Assembly: GCA_013398955.1 (NCBI GenBank)
Contig: VWPU01004155.1
Location: forward strand, 186,001-250,000
Length of the DNA: 64,000 nucleotides
Source: Callaeas wilsoni
Taxonomy: Eukaryota; Chordata; Aves; Passeriformes; Callaeidae
Reading direction: 5' to 3'
A program made the position numbers and the translations under genes. Within the stretch, counting starts at the first letter, position 1. Each line of letters starts with the position of its first letter. Under the pieces are notes generated by a model, which saw only the letters and a program-made list of their open reading frames with translations, made no database searches and was not told the DNA's origin. Below, one piece after another: positions 25,701-38,799 of the stretch.

Positions 25701-27112
25701 ATCAAAACACAATGCAAGCAAGGAAAAAATGGTAAATGCTCAAAGTATCATTGATATAGAGACTTGCATAAACTGCCAAATCCTGAGACAAACTGTAACC
25801 AGCAAAATTATAGATCTAGCATTCAGTTGTCTGTCATCTGATAAAAATCTCAGAAACCTAAGCAGTGATTGCTGGATAAATCAGATCCTTTTATAATAAG
25901 ACCTAAGTCTACAAACCCCTCCTGTTTGCATTTGGGACATTTTTTCTGCCAAGGAAACAGATTTTACTGAATGTCACTAGGTGAGTTTCTACCTGCTTAG
26001 GCTCCAGAGAAAACTTATCCAATTTGTTCCTTATATAGATTAAAACAAGAAGTGATGATGTGGAGTGCTGAGGGAGGGGATGGACTGAAGGTGTGTTCTG
26101 AATATGCTGGAATTGAAAAAAATTAAGAATGTTTATGCTAAATTGGACTAAAAGTCTATTTAGGCCACTACCTCCTGTGGGGACTGATGGCACATGTCTA
26201 GGGAAAGCAGGATACGACAAGTTTATAGCAACATTCCTTCATTCTATTGTCCCAGCCTCCAAGAGTTCATAGCTCAGGGATTTCCAAACCCAGAGGTGGT
26301 ATCTTTGTATGTAAGAAAATGAAAGCAGCTAAACTAATGAGATATCCGAGCAATGAACCCTCTGCCTAAAGAATCCCAAAGCAGTTGTGATTAAGGTAGA
26401 AGAGGTTTAGCACTTGTTTTTTTTCTATGGATGATGCCCTGAATGTCTGCACTGCTACCATTTTAAACTTAGTTCAGGTGTCATTACTCTACATTTACAA
26501 GAGTAACTTCAGGGAAGATGCATTTCAACTATATGACAGTCACATACAGACTACACAATTTACAGTGCTTCACTACTCTAAAATATACTCAGAGCAGGAA
26601 AAAAAAATGAAATATCATCTTGCTTCAATGAGAAAAATGACAGCAACATATATTTTGTGCTGTTAAAAACTGGTTTTCTGAGTTTGTTTCTCTAGTGAAG
26701 AAGCAATTCTTTTCAAAGTTTTTCTCAGGACAATATTTTGTCCTGTCTTTAATGTCAATGTTTGCTTAAATTATGATTAAATAGAGAAAATTGTTTTCTA
26801 TTTATAAAGTACGTAAGACATATATGTAGCTTTGGAACGCTCACCTCAAGAATAAGGAAAAATTAAACTGAAAAAAAAAGAAGAATATCAGAAGTACATA
26901 TAGAATCTATTTCATCAACATGATACCATGCTTGGGATAAAACATACAGCTGTTTTATGTCTACTGCTTTTCTGAATTCATGCCTGTGTCAGTGAAGTGG
27001 TTACAAGGAGATTTTTTTTTTCTTGTGAGAAGCACTTCATTGCGGTATATAGGAATGAGATAAAGATGGTGGATTTTTGGCTTTTTTAAAAAAAATTATT
27101 AGAATAATGAAA
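22740..27112. other. AT-rich unique DNA, no gene seen
   Basis: About 4.4 kb of AT-rich sequence. The longest frame is a minus-strand one of about 111 codons at 25386-25721; it is rich in Phe, Leu and Tyr, as expected from T-rich DNA, and has no domain. An A-run lies at 25008-25021. No transposon or RNA gene was recognised. Confidence 0.55.
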
Positions 27113-27484
27113 TCATAGAATAGTATTTGTTGGAAATGATCTTAAATGTTATCTAGTTCCAACCCTCCGGCATTGCTTAAAGCCCCATCCAGTCTGGCCT
27201 TGAACGCTTCCAGGGATGGGAAATCCACAACTTCTCTGAGCAACATTTTCCAGTGCCTCACCGCTCTTGCAGTAAAGAATTTCTTCCGTATATCTGATCT
27301 AAACCGAGTCTCTTTCAGTTTAAGTCCATTACTGTTGTCCCATCACTACAGGCACTTGTACAAGGTTCCTCTCTAGCCTGACCTGCTGGACACACTTCCT
27401 TTGATGCAGCCCAGGACACACTTGACTTTCTGGGCTGCCAGTGCACACTGCTAGTTCATGTTGAGTTTCTCATCAATAAACACC
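27113..27484 (-). mobile_element. CR1 LINE fragment, minus orientation
   Basis: On the plus strand it opens with ATCATAGAATAGTATTTG, the reverse complement of a CR1 tail. ATCTAGTTCCAACCCTCCGG, CAGGGATGGGAAATCCACA, CTGAGCAACATTTTCCAGTG and AAGAATTTCTTCCG follow, all in the order of an inverted CR1 3' UTR. Past 27385 it continues with ATGCAGCCCAGGACAC and CTTTCTGGGCTGCC, which belong further upstream in CR1, so some intervening sequence has been lost. The plus-strand frame at 27146-27376 lies wholly inside it and is not a gene. Confidence 0.92.
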
Positions 27485-28448
27485 ATGAAATACTTTGTGC
27501 ATTCATTCCTGATATAAAATGTTACTAATAATTAATATGAAATAGAAGCACAGTTTATATTCTTGTGATATCTCTTAAGACTTTTTCAGCCAAATAATTC
27601 AAACATTAAGGATGGTTATAGAATAAAAAGGAAAAGGTTGGGCAGAAATTCCAAAATGGAGACCACAAAAACTCAACAATGCTTAGGCAGAAAACTTTTT
27701 CCATGACTCACAGTAACTGTGAATCTTCTATCTGAACAACAGAAAGTAACATTATCAGCACCTTACACATTGCAACAGAAGATTTCTTTGAAGCTCTCTT
27801 AATTACGATGCTGTTATTTCTATATTATGTCAAAGAACCAGCAGATACATGGCACATTTCACCTGTTCAGAATAGCTTTTTATGTTCTTCTTTTCTGAAA
27901 GGACCTTAATGCTCTTTTATGGTATTCCTTTTTCTTCTGTTAAATGATTTAGAGGACCCCTTGAATAAAGTAATTAGGCATTTCTCTTCTAAAAGTAGGT
28001 GGACTGCTTTAGCATGTAGGTACCATTGGTTCTAGCATATTATGAAGATTCTAAGGCATGGTACATACATATTGTAAGTACATCGAAGGAGGTTGATGCA
28101 ATTGTCTTGCTTTTCTTTACTATTAAGTAATTGAAGTTGCAGAAATGCAAGGTGATTAACCAAATTATTCATAAGGAGAATACACTCATTCCCTTCAAAA
28201 GTGTGCATGGAAGTGATAAAACAAGGAAACACTTGTGTAACTTTATATAGCCCAGTAGACTAAAAGAAAACTCTCTTGGCAGCAGGTGGTGGATACAATG
28301 AGGATATAGCAATGAACATAAAGAGAATTGGTGAGAAACAATTAGTAAGAAAAGTACACTGTTTCCCCATTTGATATTTTGTTACTTATGTAACCACATT
28401 TAGGGACGTCAATATCATACCAAGGATAGCCGAAATTTTGTATGCAAA
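27485..28448. other. AT-rich unique DNA, no gene seen
   Basis: Short interval between the CR1 copy and the T-rich repeat. No recognised feature; frames are short and without domains. Confidence 0.5.
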
Positions 28449-28562
28449 GTTTTTTTGGGTTTTGTTTTTTTGTTGTTTTGTTTTGTTTTGTTTTGTTTTT
28501 TCTTTTTTGTTTTTTTTTGTTTGTTTGTTTGTTTGTTTTGTTTTTTGTTGTTTTTTTTTTAA
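28449..28562. repeat. T-rich simple repeat (GTTTT)n / (GTTT)n
   Basis: About 110 bases almost entirely of T and G: GTTTT units, then four to five GTTT units, then T-runs. The overlapping frames of Phe/Cys/Val on the plus strand and Lys/Asn/Gln/Thr on the minus strand are products of this repeat. The A-rich complement with its homogeneous units suggests growth by slippage, perhaps from an old poly(A) tail. Confidence 0.92.
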
Positions 28563-30859
28563 ATTTGAATGTAGACAAAAAAGCAAATTTGTGCTTGCAT
28601 ATTCTGGAAAGAAGTTATATTGCACAGGTGATGAAATGTTAAGGAAAACTCATTTTCATTCTCCTGTTTAAGAGTGTAATTCTGTGATATGCCTATGTAA
28701 AACAGTCTCATTAACCAGACAGCATATCTGATGGGAAAACCTAGTTAGCTGAGGTCTAGATGATTATGTAAGGCATAGTCCACAGCCACATGGAACCTGT
28801 TAAACATTTAATGTTGTTAAGTCAAGAAAAGTTGGCATGATACTTTAACATAAGCCATCCCCATCCACATTAATTGGAAAGCTAAGATCAGTTTTTTGTA
28901 AGTCTGCAGCCACTTCATTGTCTAGTTTTTTTAATGATCCTGACTTCTTATGGTGATGTGCCTGGTTACATTTCCACACAGGACACCTATAACTATTCAG
29001 ATGAAGACTAAATGGATGAAAAGTACACATGGAAGAACTGTAAGGTGTAAATTAGTTACGGTAAAATGCCTAAATTTACACCCTCTGAGTTTCTGCAACA
29101 GTTTATTTCTAGATGGATTTCTGGATATTCCTAGATACAAGGAATGAGTGTAAGAACTTGAAAACTTAATTAAGCTCAAGTTAGTACACAATTGTCTGTC
29201 TTGTGGAGAAGCAACAAATTGTCCCTGATGACCAAAAGTCAGCTTGCTAAAAAACTGCATCTGACAAAACAATATAAAGGATAAAAAGGGAGCTAGTTTG
29301 TGACATAATCAAGCAGAGTAGAAAAACTGAACTTGTAAATTCTTAAATATAATCCAGTATTCATATCTGTTACAGGTTTTCATTTATCCTTTCTCATCTA
29401 TGACAGCTGGTCTAATATTTTAGCAAGTAATTTCTATTTATCACAAGTTCCAATCCCAGACAGAAATATGCCATTTTCCTCAAAAGAGAGTAAGAAACAC
29501 AAAAGTAATCCAGTCATTTTGCCCATGTATACTGTTCTCATGACATCTGTGTTATAGTCCTTGTCAGCTAATGCAAAAAAGCAGTGTGATCCTTCGTTCA
29601 GGTTCCTATTTTATAACACCTCATTTAGGGAAAAAGAAAAAAAGAAATTCGATATGTAGGAGGACTAGTGAAATCTTTAGTGATATTATTTTGCTACAAA
29701 AGAAGCCTAGTAAAACAGCAAAGTTAGAAAATATGTGTAATATGCCATGTCCTTTTTTACTATTTCATTCTTGTACATGAATAAAAGGGAACTAGAAGCA
29801 GGGTTGAAGTTTTCCTGAGCTGCACCCCCATTTCCCCGAGAACTGGAAACGTGTTTGTATTTCAAAGACTTTTTCAGTAGATTTCTTTCCCAACTTTAAT
29901 TGTATTTTCACAAGGACTGTCCCTGTTTTCAATGACTTCATGGCTTTAGATACTCCTGTGTATAATGGTGTTGAACTCACTCCACCATTTCTTGTCAGTT
30001 CATATCTTCTCTTAGGTTTGAATTAGGTACTCCAGGATATAAGGCCGGGGTGCTTCACCTATACTCAGTATTTATTGGACAAGGATTCTCACTAGAATTT
30101 AGTGATCAAGTCTTCTGTTTAGTTTGCAACAGTTAACCTGCTATCCAGGTGTGAAGGAGAAAAGTTTTTCACTTTGCTTTTCTTGGTCCACTGTCATGGT
30201 ACTTCATTATATTCCTGCAAGAAATCCTTGTGCTCTTGTAAGGGCAGGTTTTCCTTAAAGGTTAAATGTCCCTTTTCCTGACAGATTTTTTATAAGTCTA
30301 ATGTTACAGTGGCTTAATGATTCTAGTTCAGCTTTGCAACAGCGAAAGCTTAGACAGGTGTCTCAAGAGAAAAATCCTCTAAAAATATGCTTGCAGAAAT
30401 GTTGTACTAAGTGTTGAAAATTGATTAAATTACTTGCAGTAGGTGGGGGCACATAATTCTGTTTGCTTCTTTTCCAAATCCTATGACTAATGTTCACCTT
30501 CATAACAGTTATTTTTGCTTTGGGAGCCACTGCAGTTCATCTTTACTTCTTCCGGCACTTTATAAGCACTTAGTAGTAAATCATCTGGACCCAACTACCT
30601 GATCTCATGTATTGGTTCATCAACCTCTTTCTTTGCAATGTTAGATAATATGTAAAGTTAAATTTAAAAAAATGAGTGAAATTATGCTGAATTCATGAAC
30701 ATATAACTAAATTAACTCCAAGAAAGTAATTCAGTTGGCAAAGGTGAGTGATATATATTTATTTTAAATTGATTTTGTGAGAATATCCTATTAAATTAAA
30801 TACGAAAGTTACAATTTAATGACATTATTTTATTCTGTCTATTTAAAAGGCTTGATTCA
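28563..30859. other. AT-rich unique DNA, no gene seen
   Basis: About 2.3 kb with scattered frames of at most about 90 codons on both strands, none with domains or convincing splice sites. No repeat family was recognised. Confidence 0.55.
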
Positions 30860-31230
30860 TTAATTATTTAAACCAGAGATTATCTAGCTTGAAATGAATG
30901 TGCAATTAAATATATCTGTAAATTGATTTGTGCTATGCACTGCAAAATTCGTGGCTGGCTAGATATTTTGTTTATTATTTTGAATGGGCTGCAGCCAGAT
31001 ATGTCAGGAACCTGTAACAATCCCATTGGAAAAACAGTTACCTCACCTCCCAAAACCTCATTAAAGCAATACTTAACCTTTGGCATAACAATTTCCAGAT
31101 TTGGAGGCATTCCTATTAAGAAAGTGGGCAACCTGGGGGCAGAGTTTGGCCCATTGTCTTTGCACTTCCTACCTGCTGCCTATTAAGTATATAATTAAGC
31201 TGTCTGTGGCTTTTATTTTGCAAATGTGCA
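30860..31230. promoter_or_regulatory. Candidate conserved noncoding block A
   Basis: A stretch of high complexity in an otherwise low-complexity region, with open frames on both strands at once (few TTA, CTA or TCA triplets in either direction). It holds a SOX-type CCATTGT at 31151-31157 followed by CTTTGCA. Such texture is typical of vertebrate conserved enhancers, but conservation cannot be seen from a single sequence, so this is inference. Confidence 0.25.
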
Positions 31231-31589
31231 TTCATCTGATATGTGAAGGGGGAGGGGAAGCCTCAGACCATTCTTTTTGGTCTTCAATTTTCCCATTAGG
31301 ATGTACTCAGAAAGGAAATTAAACTGGTGCTGTGCTGATGATTTATTGCAGGAAGGAACACAGTTTACACAGAGAAAAGTGCAATTTTAATTTTACACAG
31401 TTCACTAATAGCATATTTATATGTTCTGCCTATAGGTATTGCAGTAAAGATGACAGTGTGGTTTTGTCTTCTAATAAGGGGAAAACATAAAGCTTATTTT
31501 CACTTTTAATATAGAATTCTAATGTATTTTCCATACAATAAAAAGGAATTTTCTAATTATTTGGTATTATTAATTCAAAGAAATCAACA
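31231..31589. other. Unique DNA between the two candidate blocks
   Basis: AT-rich, with no recognised feature. It separates two stretches whose texture suggests conserved regulatory DNA. Confidence 0.4.
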
Positions 31590-31960
31590 TGTTTAAAAAC
31601 TTAAAGGCTGTTTGCATATGACACTGACATATACCTAACCATATCTTAAAATATACTGGCACACATGGGCACAATTACAGTAAGAGTTCAAAAAGTTTAA
31701 TATGCATTTTTAAATCACTTAAGAAGTTTTCCAAAGTCACCTAAATGATGCTGCCTGCAATCAATCCTTTGGAGCCGGCAAGTTAGGAACTCCTGCTGTT
31801 CATGCTAATGTATTTTGCACTATTATCTCACTTCAGATGATGAAGATTTGTGAATCAAAATGTTAATTAATTAGATAAACAATACACATCATTGACTTGT
31901 ATTAGATTTGTCTAATCTCTGTGTCATACTACCACCCACCTATTTAACCTCTGGATTAAA
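31590..31960. promoter_or_regulatory. Candidate conserved noncoding block B
   Basis: Contains a POU-like ATGCTAAT at 31802-31809 followed by TATTTTGCA, and a run of overlapping homeodomain sites TTAATTAATTAG at 31863-31874. A TTTGCATAT octamer-like site lies near 31612. Clustering of POU and homeodomain motifs is common in developmental enhancers. AT-rich DNA gives such motifs by chance too, so confidence is low. Confidence 0.25.
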
Positions 31961-32920
31961 AATTTTGTATTTTCTTTAGGATGGGACAGAACTGTTGTTT
32001 TCAGGAACTGTTATCTAGGAGATATGGAATGTTTAAATGCCCTGTTACAATTTAAATGTAAACAAATTATTATTTTTTTTTTTTTATTATCTGAAAAGTT
32101 GTTGCACTCTCTTGTGTGAGACAACTCTGCATGAATCTTGTGGAAGGGATTTGATATGTCTTCTTTTTGTATTATATCCTTAGTAACTTGGAGTTAACTT
32201 TACCAGATAGCATATGATAGCAGGTGCTATTTGATGTGGGACACTGTGTGCTTTTTTCCGGAGTCTATTCTACTTCTGATTCCAGGTGCTTAAATTTATC
32301 CACTATACAAAGGGAAGAGAAAAGTACTTGCATAGTTAGTAAGCCCTTGCTAGTTCACACTTTCAGAAAAGAAAGCACCTGGAATTACATATAATGATTT
32401 CTGGAAGAATGGGATGTAATTATTCCTTCACTCCAAAAGACATTGCAAGGTCTTGAATCAATACCATCTAAACCATTTTTTTCTGATGAGCTAATCTGTC
32501 TGCTACCAGATTGGTCACATCTAGTGTTGTAATAGATGTAAAGGATCATTAAGAGGACAAAATTCCACAAATACAAACTCAAAAGTTTATAATTACATAG
32601 AAAAGAATCATATGGCACCATAACTTTAGTGAATAGTAATTACTATACACTCTTGGTAAAAATGAAAAGACCTGACTGGAATTCTTATAATACACAATCA
32701 TGTGGCAAGGTAAAGGCATACTAGAGCTGGTTATACAGCTCCTCACTTTAAATTTTGCTTGCCAAAAAAAATCTTTTGCAATAGTAGAGGTGTTTTTTTT
32801 TTTCCTTCTCTGAAATTAACATGACATAATGAAAGAAAAATACCTATTGGTTTTAGAGATGTTTCTTCAGTGTTTTTTTTAATTTCAATTATTGATTCTT
32901 CATTCTTTATGACAAAATGC

Positions 32921-32966
32921 GAAAAGAAAAAGAAAAAAGGAAAGAAAAAAGAAAAGAAAAAAAAGA
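32921..32966. repeat. Purine-only tract (GAAAA-type), 46 bases
   Basis: Forty-six consecutive A/G bases made of GAAAA, GAAAAA and GGAAA units. This is a simple homopurine-homopyrimidine tract. The Phe-rich minus-strand frame across it is an artefact. Confidence 0.9.
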
Positions 32967-35900
32967 GTGGAGAATAAAAGCAAAATTCTTCCATTCCCCA
33001 AACCTTAATGCCCAAACTTCTCCAAACCAGTTAATGTGATGTTCTCAAAATCTCTGCAATCAACTCACTTAAACATTTTTTCTCCTATTTCTTTTTTATT
33101 TGCTTTTTATGTCACCATTCTGTACAGAAGTGGATGAAAGGCCTTATGAATGGACAGGTAGAAGAACAATTTCTAATGAAGATGGATGTGTTGTTACTGC
33201 TGTGTAGCAGAGCATTAAACTTTCTGACACAGGTTGAAGTCACCACATTACACAGAGCATAAAGAAATGTGCAGCGATGGGCAGAAAAAGGTAAGTAAAA
33301 GAAGATCTGATTAAAAACTAAAAAATACTATTCTGATATATACGTTTGAATACTGAATGAAACAGCACAACATTAGAATATTTTCTTTAATTTTGGTCTA
33401 CTGTATCCCTTCTGGTTTGTGTTAGTGACTCAGGTGTGGTATTCCTCTACTACTCTAATATTACTCAATTTCTCTTGGCATTTTGCCCATTTACTATAAG
33501 TTACTACTGCATAAATAGAGCAATAATGCTGAAATATTGGGGGTTTTAATAAATACATATTTTATTTTAATAGTGCTTTTTACTGAGCTAGCTAGTTTTT
33601 ATGGTTACAAGGGTTCTTGTTTAGCTGAAAAACCAATCCTTCATGCATTTAAACAGCTCAGGCTTTGCAATATATTCAGGAAGATCTGCCTTAAAGTGGT
33701 ACTGAATCATTATTATTCCTAGTTTAAATAGATTGCTCAAAGTTGGCAAAATCACTTTCAGAGTTTTCTTCGCTGGATTGGTCTTCCTGTACGAACTCAA
33801 GCAGGAGGAGCAGGGGATGTTCAAAGAGGAGAGATGCTGTCTACTATAGCTACATAAGCAGTAAAATACTGTTGGGAAGGAATGTGGAGAAGATGAGAAA
33901 AACATTAGGAAAAACAAGGCTGAGAATCAATGAACAGTAAGGAGAAAGATTTTGAAGATAATAAATAAGCAATTAATTATGAGAACAATGAGAACTATCT
34001 TCTAGTTTTATGCTGATTTTTACCATCAGCTATTGTAGAACAAGGATAAAACACATACTCACTTACAGTCTTAAGAGATCTGCTTGAGACCAGAGGGTTG
34101 CTCAACTCTTTATCTGTTTATCAATAAGGCAAAAAATAAATTTTCAAGGCCACTAAAGTAACAGTGTGTTTTGTTGAATTTCACAGAAAAAAATTGTCAT
34201 GCATGACTTCATGTTGCTTGTACTTTTAGTGTTTTGCTCAAAGAAATTAAAATAAAATCACTTTCTCCATAAGTAGATGTTACAGACTGCTTTGTGGAAC
34301 TAACATTTTTCAAAGTCATGAAGAAAGCTGAAAAAAATCTTAATATTCATGTTGAGAAACCATATTTTTGTTTCAATGGTGGACTTTCTTTTATCCTCTT
34401 TTATTTCTTTAAATGTACATATTTTCTCCTTTTCTCTCTCTGAAGTATTTGTGAAAGTCTAACAAAGGCTGCCATGTGGTGTTCCAGAATCTTTTATAGA
34501 GACCACAAAGTGAGACAATACTATGTTATGTAAATGCCCATTGCCCACCACAGGTATTTCAGGGATGATGATTTATTTCTTCCTAAAGCTGAGAAGAAAA
34601 GAGGCATGTGAGTGGCATGTGCATAGCTGTGGATACCATTCCAGTTATGGGGTACCTAATTCCTCACATTGCACATGACGGTTGTCATTAAATGACTGCA
34701 CACCTCCGCACTGAACCTGGGAAAATGCTCTCCCCACCAACCAGGCTGCATCTTTTCAAGGTTTTGCATATCAACAACTTCAGGGATTTTTAAGTCTTTC
34801 ATAAGAGTTGAGAGATTTTAACCTCTGCTTTAACTGAAATAGGCAGAAAATTTAGTCTGATATCTACATAGACAAACTTTTTTTATCCAATACACAAGGA
34901 AAAAGTCCTGGCACAGAGATCAAGTATGATTTTTCCATACTTCTCCTTCTGCTTACTAAAAGCTGCATTCCCACAGACATGGTTATAATTACAAGACATG
35001 AACATCAAATCCAACCCTTTCTATCCTTGCAAGACCCTTTGGGGGTTTAGGGGCAACTATTACACCATTTTTACAGGTACATGGAAAGTTTTGCTAGTAT
35101 TTTCTGTGGAGTTAACGACATAAAAGTTACATAATAGACCATTGGTCACCAAAGACTGTTGAATCTTCATTTATCATGTCATGTGGAAGTCTGTCCTTTG
35201 CAAGCAGCTGCTGTCAACTCTTGGACGTCTTTCAGACCTTTGTGCTGGTTCTCTACACATCAAAAATTCCCATGGCTTTCCCTCTTTTCACTTATGTTTT
35301 CAAGCTTCCTCTAAAATTTGTAATTTTAAGCAGACTCTCCATATCCTCTAGTAATTGCCACTGTATTCCTGTTGCAGCCTTTTTTCTTTTGTCTTTTTTC
35401 TTTTTTATTTCCTGGTCTACTAGTGTTTGGAATTCTGTAGTACGTTTGAGGAGCAAATAATTTCTATTGTGGCAGATATTTCTGCTTAGTTAGGGCATAC
35501 CTACATAACCAAACTCTGTCTTTTCTTTGGTTTAGAACCACATGAGCCAACCACTTTTAGAAGGAGGATAACCATGACAGCACAAAGTTTTACTCATAAA
35601 AATAAGTCCTTCTGAGTAGTTGACTGGTTGCTATTGCAACACTTTTGCGCTTTCAATAAGCATTTTGGTGCCCAGTGGATCTTATTCATCTCTTAGCCTA
35701 CTCAGAACAATGTTAGCAGTAGTTTGCAATTAATGTATAAATTGTTATCCTTCATCACTAGTGCACTGCTACCTATGCAGATGGTCACAAACAATGAAAG
35801 ATAAAATATGTGGGTGACTTATTCTGTGGCTGTGCACAGTCCCTCACAAAGTTACTGCTGGTATGGTATTTGTTCAACATTTTCTTCATAAAGAAAATAA

Positions 35901-38773
35901 AAATTTTCTTCTTTATATTTTCAAATTTATCAAAGTGATCTGTTGATTTTTATAGATGCTCTAGAGATTACTTCAGTGGTGATGATCTGCATCAGGCATG
36001 AGAGATCTACTTACCACTGGTCTCTGTGTTCAAAGTAAGGGAAGAAAAAAGAGGCACTTGTGCAACTTAGTTTGCTATATTGCAAGGTAGTTACCTAAAG
36101 TAGGCCAAGTTAGCCCAGAACTGCTTCTCCCATTTATTAAAACAAATTCTAAGCAGCTGGCTCAGGAAAAATCTATTCTGCAGCTATCTAGTGTGAGGTA
36201 GCCCAGACTTCCTTGGGCTGGGAGTGTTAGGTTTCATAAGTTTCTGGCAAGGTACTCTTTCATATATGGTAAATGTTTCCAGGTAAACAAACATTCTGTT
36301 ATTTGATTGTTTTTTAAACTTTTTTTTCTTTTCCTTTAGAGTTTGAGCTTCTCTTATTCAGCTTAATTTTTTCCCCTTACTTATTTGCCTTTTTCCGTGT
36401 TTCTTTGTGTTGGTCTCTTGTCATTACAGTAGTTATAAGCCATACATAGAAATTTTGAAAATAGTCCATTATCATTGTATGGTTTGGCCATGTCTTAGAG
36501 GACTTCCTTTTTGTGACTTAATTCTGTTAATTTTAATTCAGTTTTTTCCACTTTTCCTGTTTTGTTTAGGTTTTTTCTACTATAATGTAAATCCTTCACT
36601 CCTATCTAATATTGTTTTGGCCCTATTGCTAAAGTAGTTGTGATCAATGTTTTAGTAATCTCATTTGACATTTTTGTCACCCATTCTTTCTTCTAAAGTG
36701 AACATGGACTGTTTTTAACTAAGTTTCCTGCATAATACAGCACATAGGTCATCATCCTAATTCTATCCAACGTACTCTGCCATGTCACTTCATTATTCCC
36801 TTCTGCTGCATTTTGGATCTGGTTTTTTTGTCATTCAATATTTGTCCTGGTGGTAATTCCTTACCCACTCTTACCCACACACACAAACAGTGAAGAAATC
36901 ATATTTAGGCCTCTCTGGGATTTCCTTTTTTCCCTTTTGCAACAACAACAACAGCAATGTTCTAGTTAGTTTTCACTGGGGCTACCTAACAGATTTTGCC
37001 AATAAAATGGCTTTTTACTCTCGAGTTTTCTTCTCTGCCATTAAAAAGCAATAAATTTAGAAGCAATAAAAGCAAATGTTCCTTTACACAACATATAATC
37101 AACCTATGAAATTCACCCTCACAGGAGGCCATCAAGTCAAATACCCTGGCTGAATGTTAAAAAGAAGTGGCCTAATTATATGAACGCTAACAACATTTGT
37201 AGCTATGAATGCCAAAATTAATAACAAGGGTAAACCAAATATCATGCTTCAGGGCATAAATTGATTAGGTGCAGGTGTCAGGATGAATTCCTACTCTCCA
37301 CAGAAATTTGTGCAATTGCTAAGAGGTTTTCGAGAAGAGGATATGAGGCAGCTTTGGAGGGAGTTGGTTGCATTTTGGGATTGGGTTTTTTGATTTGTGT
37401 TTTTGTCTTCATTGGGTTGGTTTTAGTTTGGTTTCATCTCCTCTTAATGACTTCATATTTCTTTCATTCAATGTAAAAACATTGTAGGAAATGATAAGCT
37501 AAAGCAGCCCCTTCCTCCTCAGAGACCTAATTGAGGTAAGAGACTTTCTTGTACTTTTTGTCTGTGAAGGCAGTGAGTACTACAGAGGAAGGAGTTCCCT
37601 GTTAATGAACTGCCACAGTATCTTTCTTCAGATCTGCCTTTTACGCTCACTTATGTCTTGGTGCCACTTGACAGTGATCCAGCAAGTGATGTGCAGCACA
37701 TCAGCATTTTTATATTTCCCAGCTTTGATAATCTCTTAGTTATCTTTCCTTTACTCTAGTTTTATGTCTTCATCTTCTACCTGAATTGTAAGGCTTTGGG
37801 ATGGGTTTTTCTTTAGACTGGAATCATGCTATTGTTGTGTGGGAATGCAGTAAGTACCAAACTAGAGTCCTGATTATGCTAAGCTAATATCCTAATTATA
37901 TAAAAGATTAAAACCAAAGCACCCAATGCTATATTGTGGATGTTTGCACAAACCTTTTTCCCTAATTATTCCTTCCCTTGGAAAACTGCAATATCTAAAA
38001 AAAAAAAAGAAGGCCTTATCTGACAATGACCTTCCAAACAGCCATGTCATTTGCCGGGTTTTTCCATTCTTAGTTTACAGATTTAATTTTTTTTTCTTCC
38101 AAATGTTGGCCTGTTTAAACCACCTTTAGCTTTCAGGACAATGATTTTCCTTACATTTGAATCACAAATATATTATAGTCTTGAATAAGTTCAAAATTAA
38201 AACAATGTACTTAGTGCTGTATCTGTCATCTAGCAGACAATGCCAGCTTTTTTCTCATTTGTAACCATGAATTATCCTAAATTTCTGCAGATTTCAACAG
38301 GAATGTGAAGAGGAACAACCTAGACCTAAATAAGATAAGCTTTCAAGCTCCTTTAGAAAATCTCACAGCAGAGTTCAAGTCAATGTTGATAGTCAGTTAA
38401 GCTGGGTGGCCAGTTCTCATGTGGCTCTTTCAAAATCCTCCCTGGATTTTTAATAAGAGTACTGATGACCTCTAAAGAAAATAGGCTGTGTCAGCTGGAC
38501 CTCTCATTAAACTCTGGAGAAATAAAGCTGATGTGAAGTGAAATAAAGAGTCAACATGAACATAGGACCGTTGGTATGTATGCAATGTTACTGTCTACAA
38601 TATTTCTGCCTAAATACAAGTCTCTGTTCAGCTGTTTCAGCTGATGGGAAGCTACAAGTTTCATCATTCCTTAAACAATGCCATTGTATAAAAAATCATT
38701 GGCAAATAACTAGTGAGCCACAAGATAACCTAGTGTAATTTTTATAATAAGTTAATGTTTAGCCTCTTTCTAT

Positions 38774-38799
38774 AAAAGAAAAGAAAGGGAAGGGAAGAG
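38774..38799. repeat. Short purine-only tract
   Basis: Twenty-six A/G bases moving from AAAAG units to GGGAA units. A minor simple repeat with no other feature attached. Confidence 0.85.
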
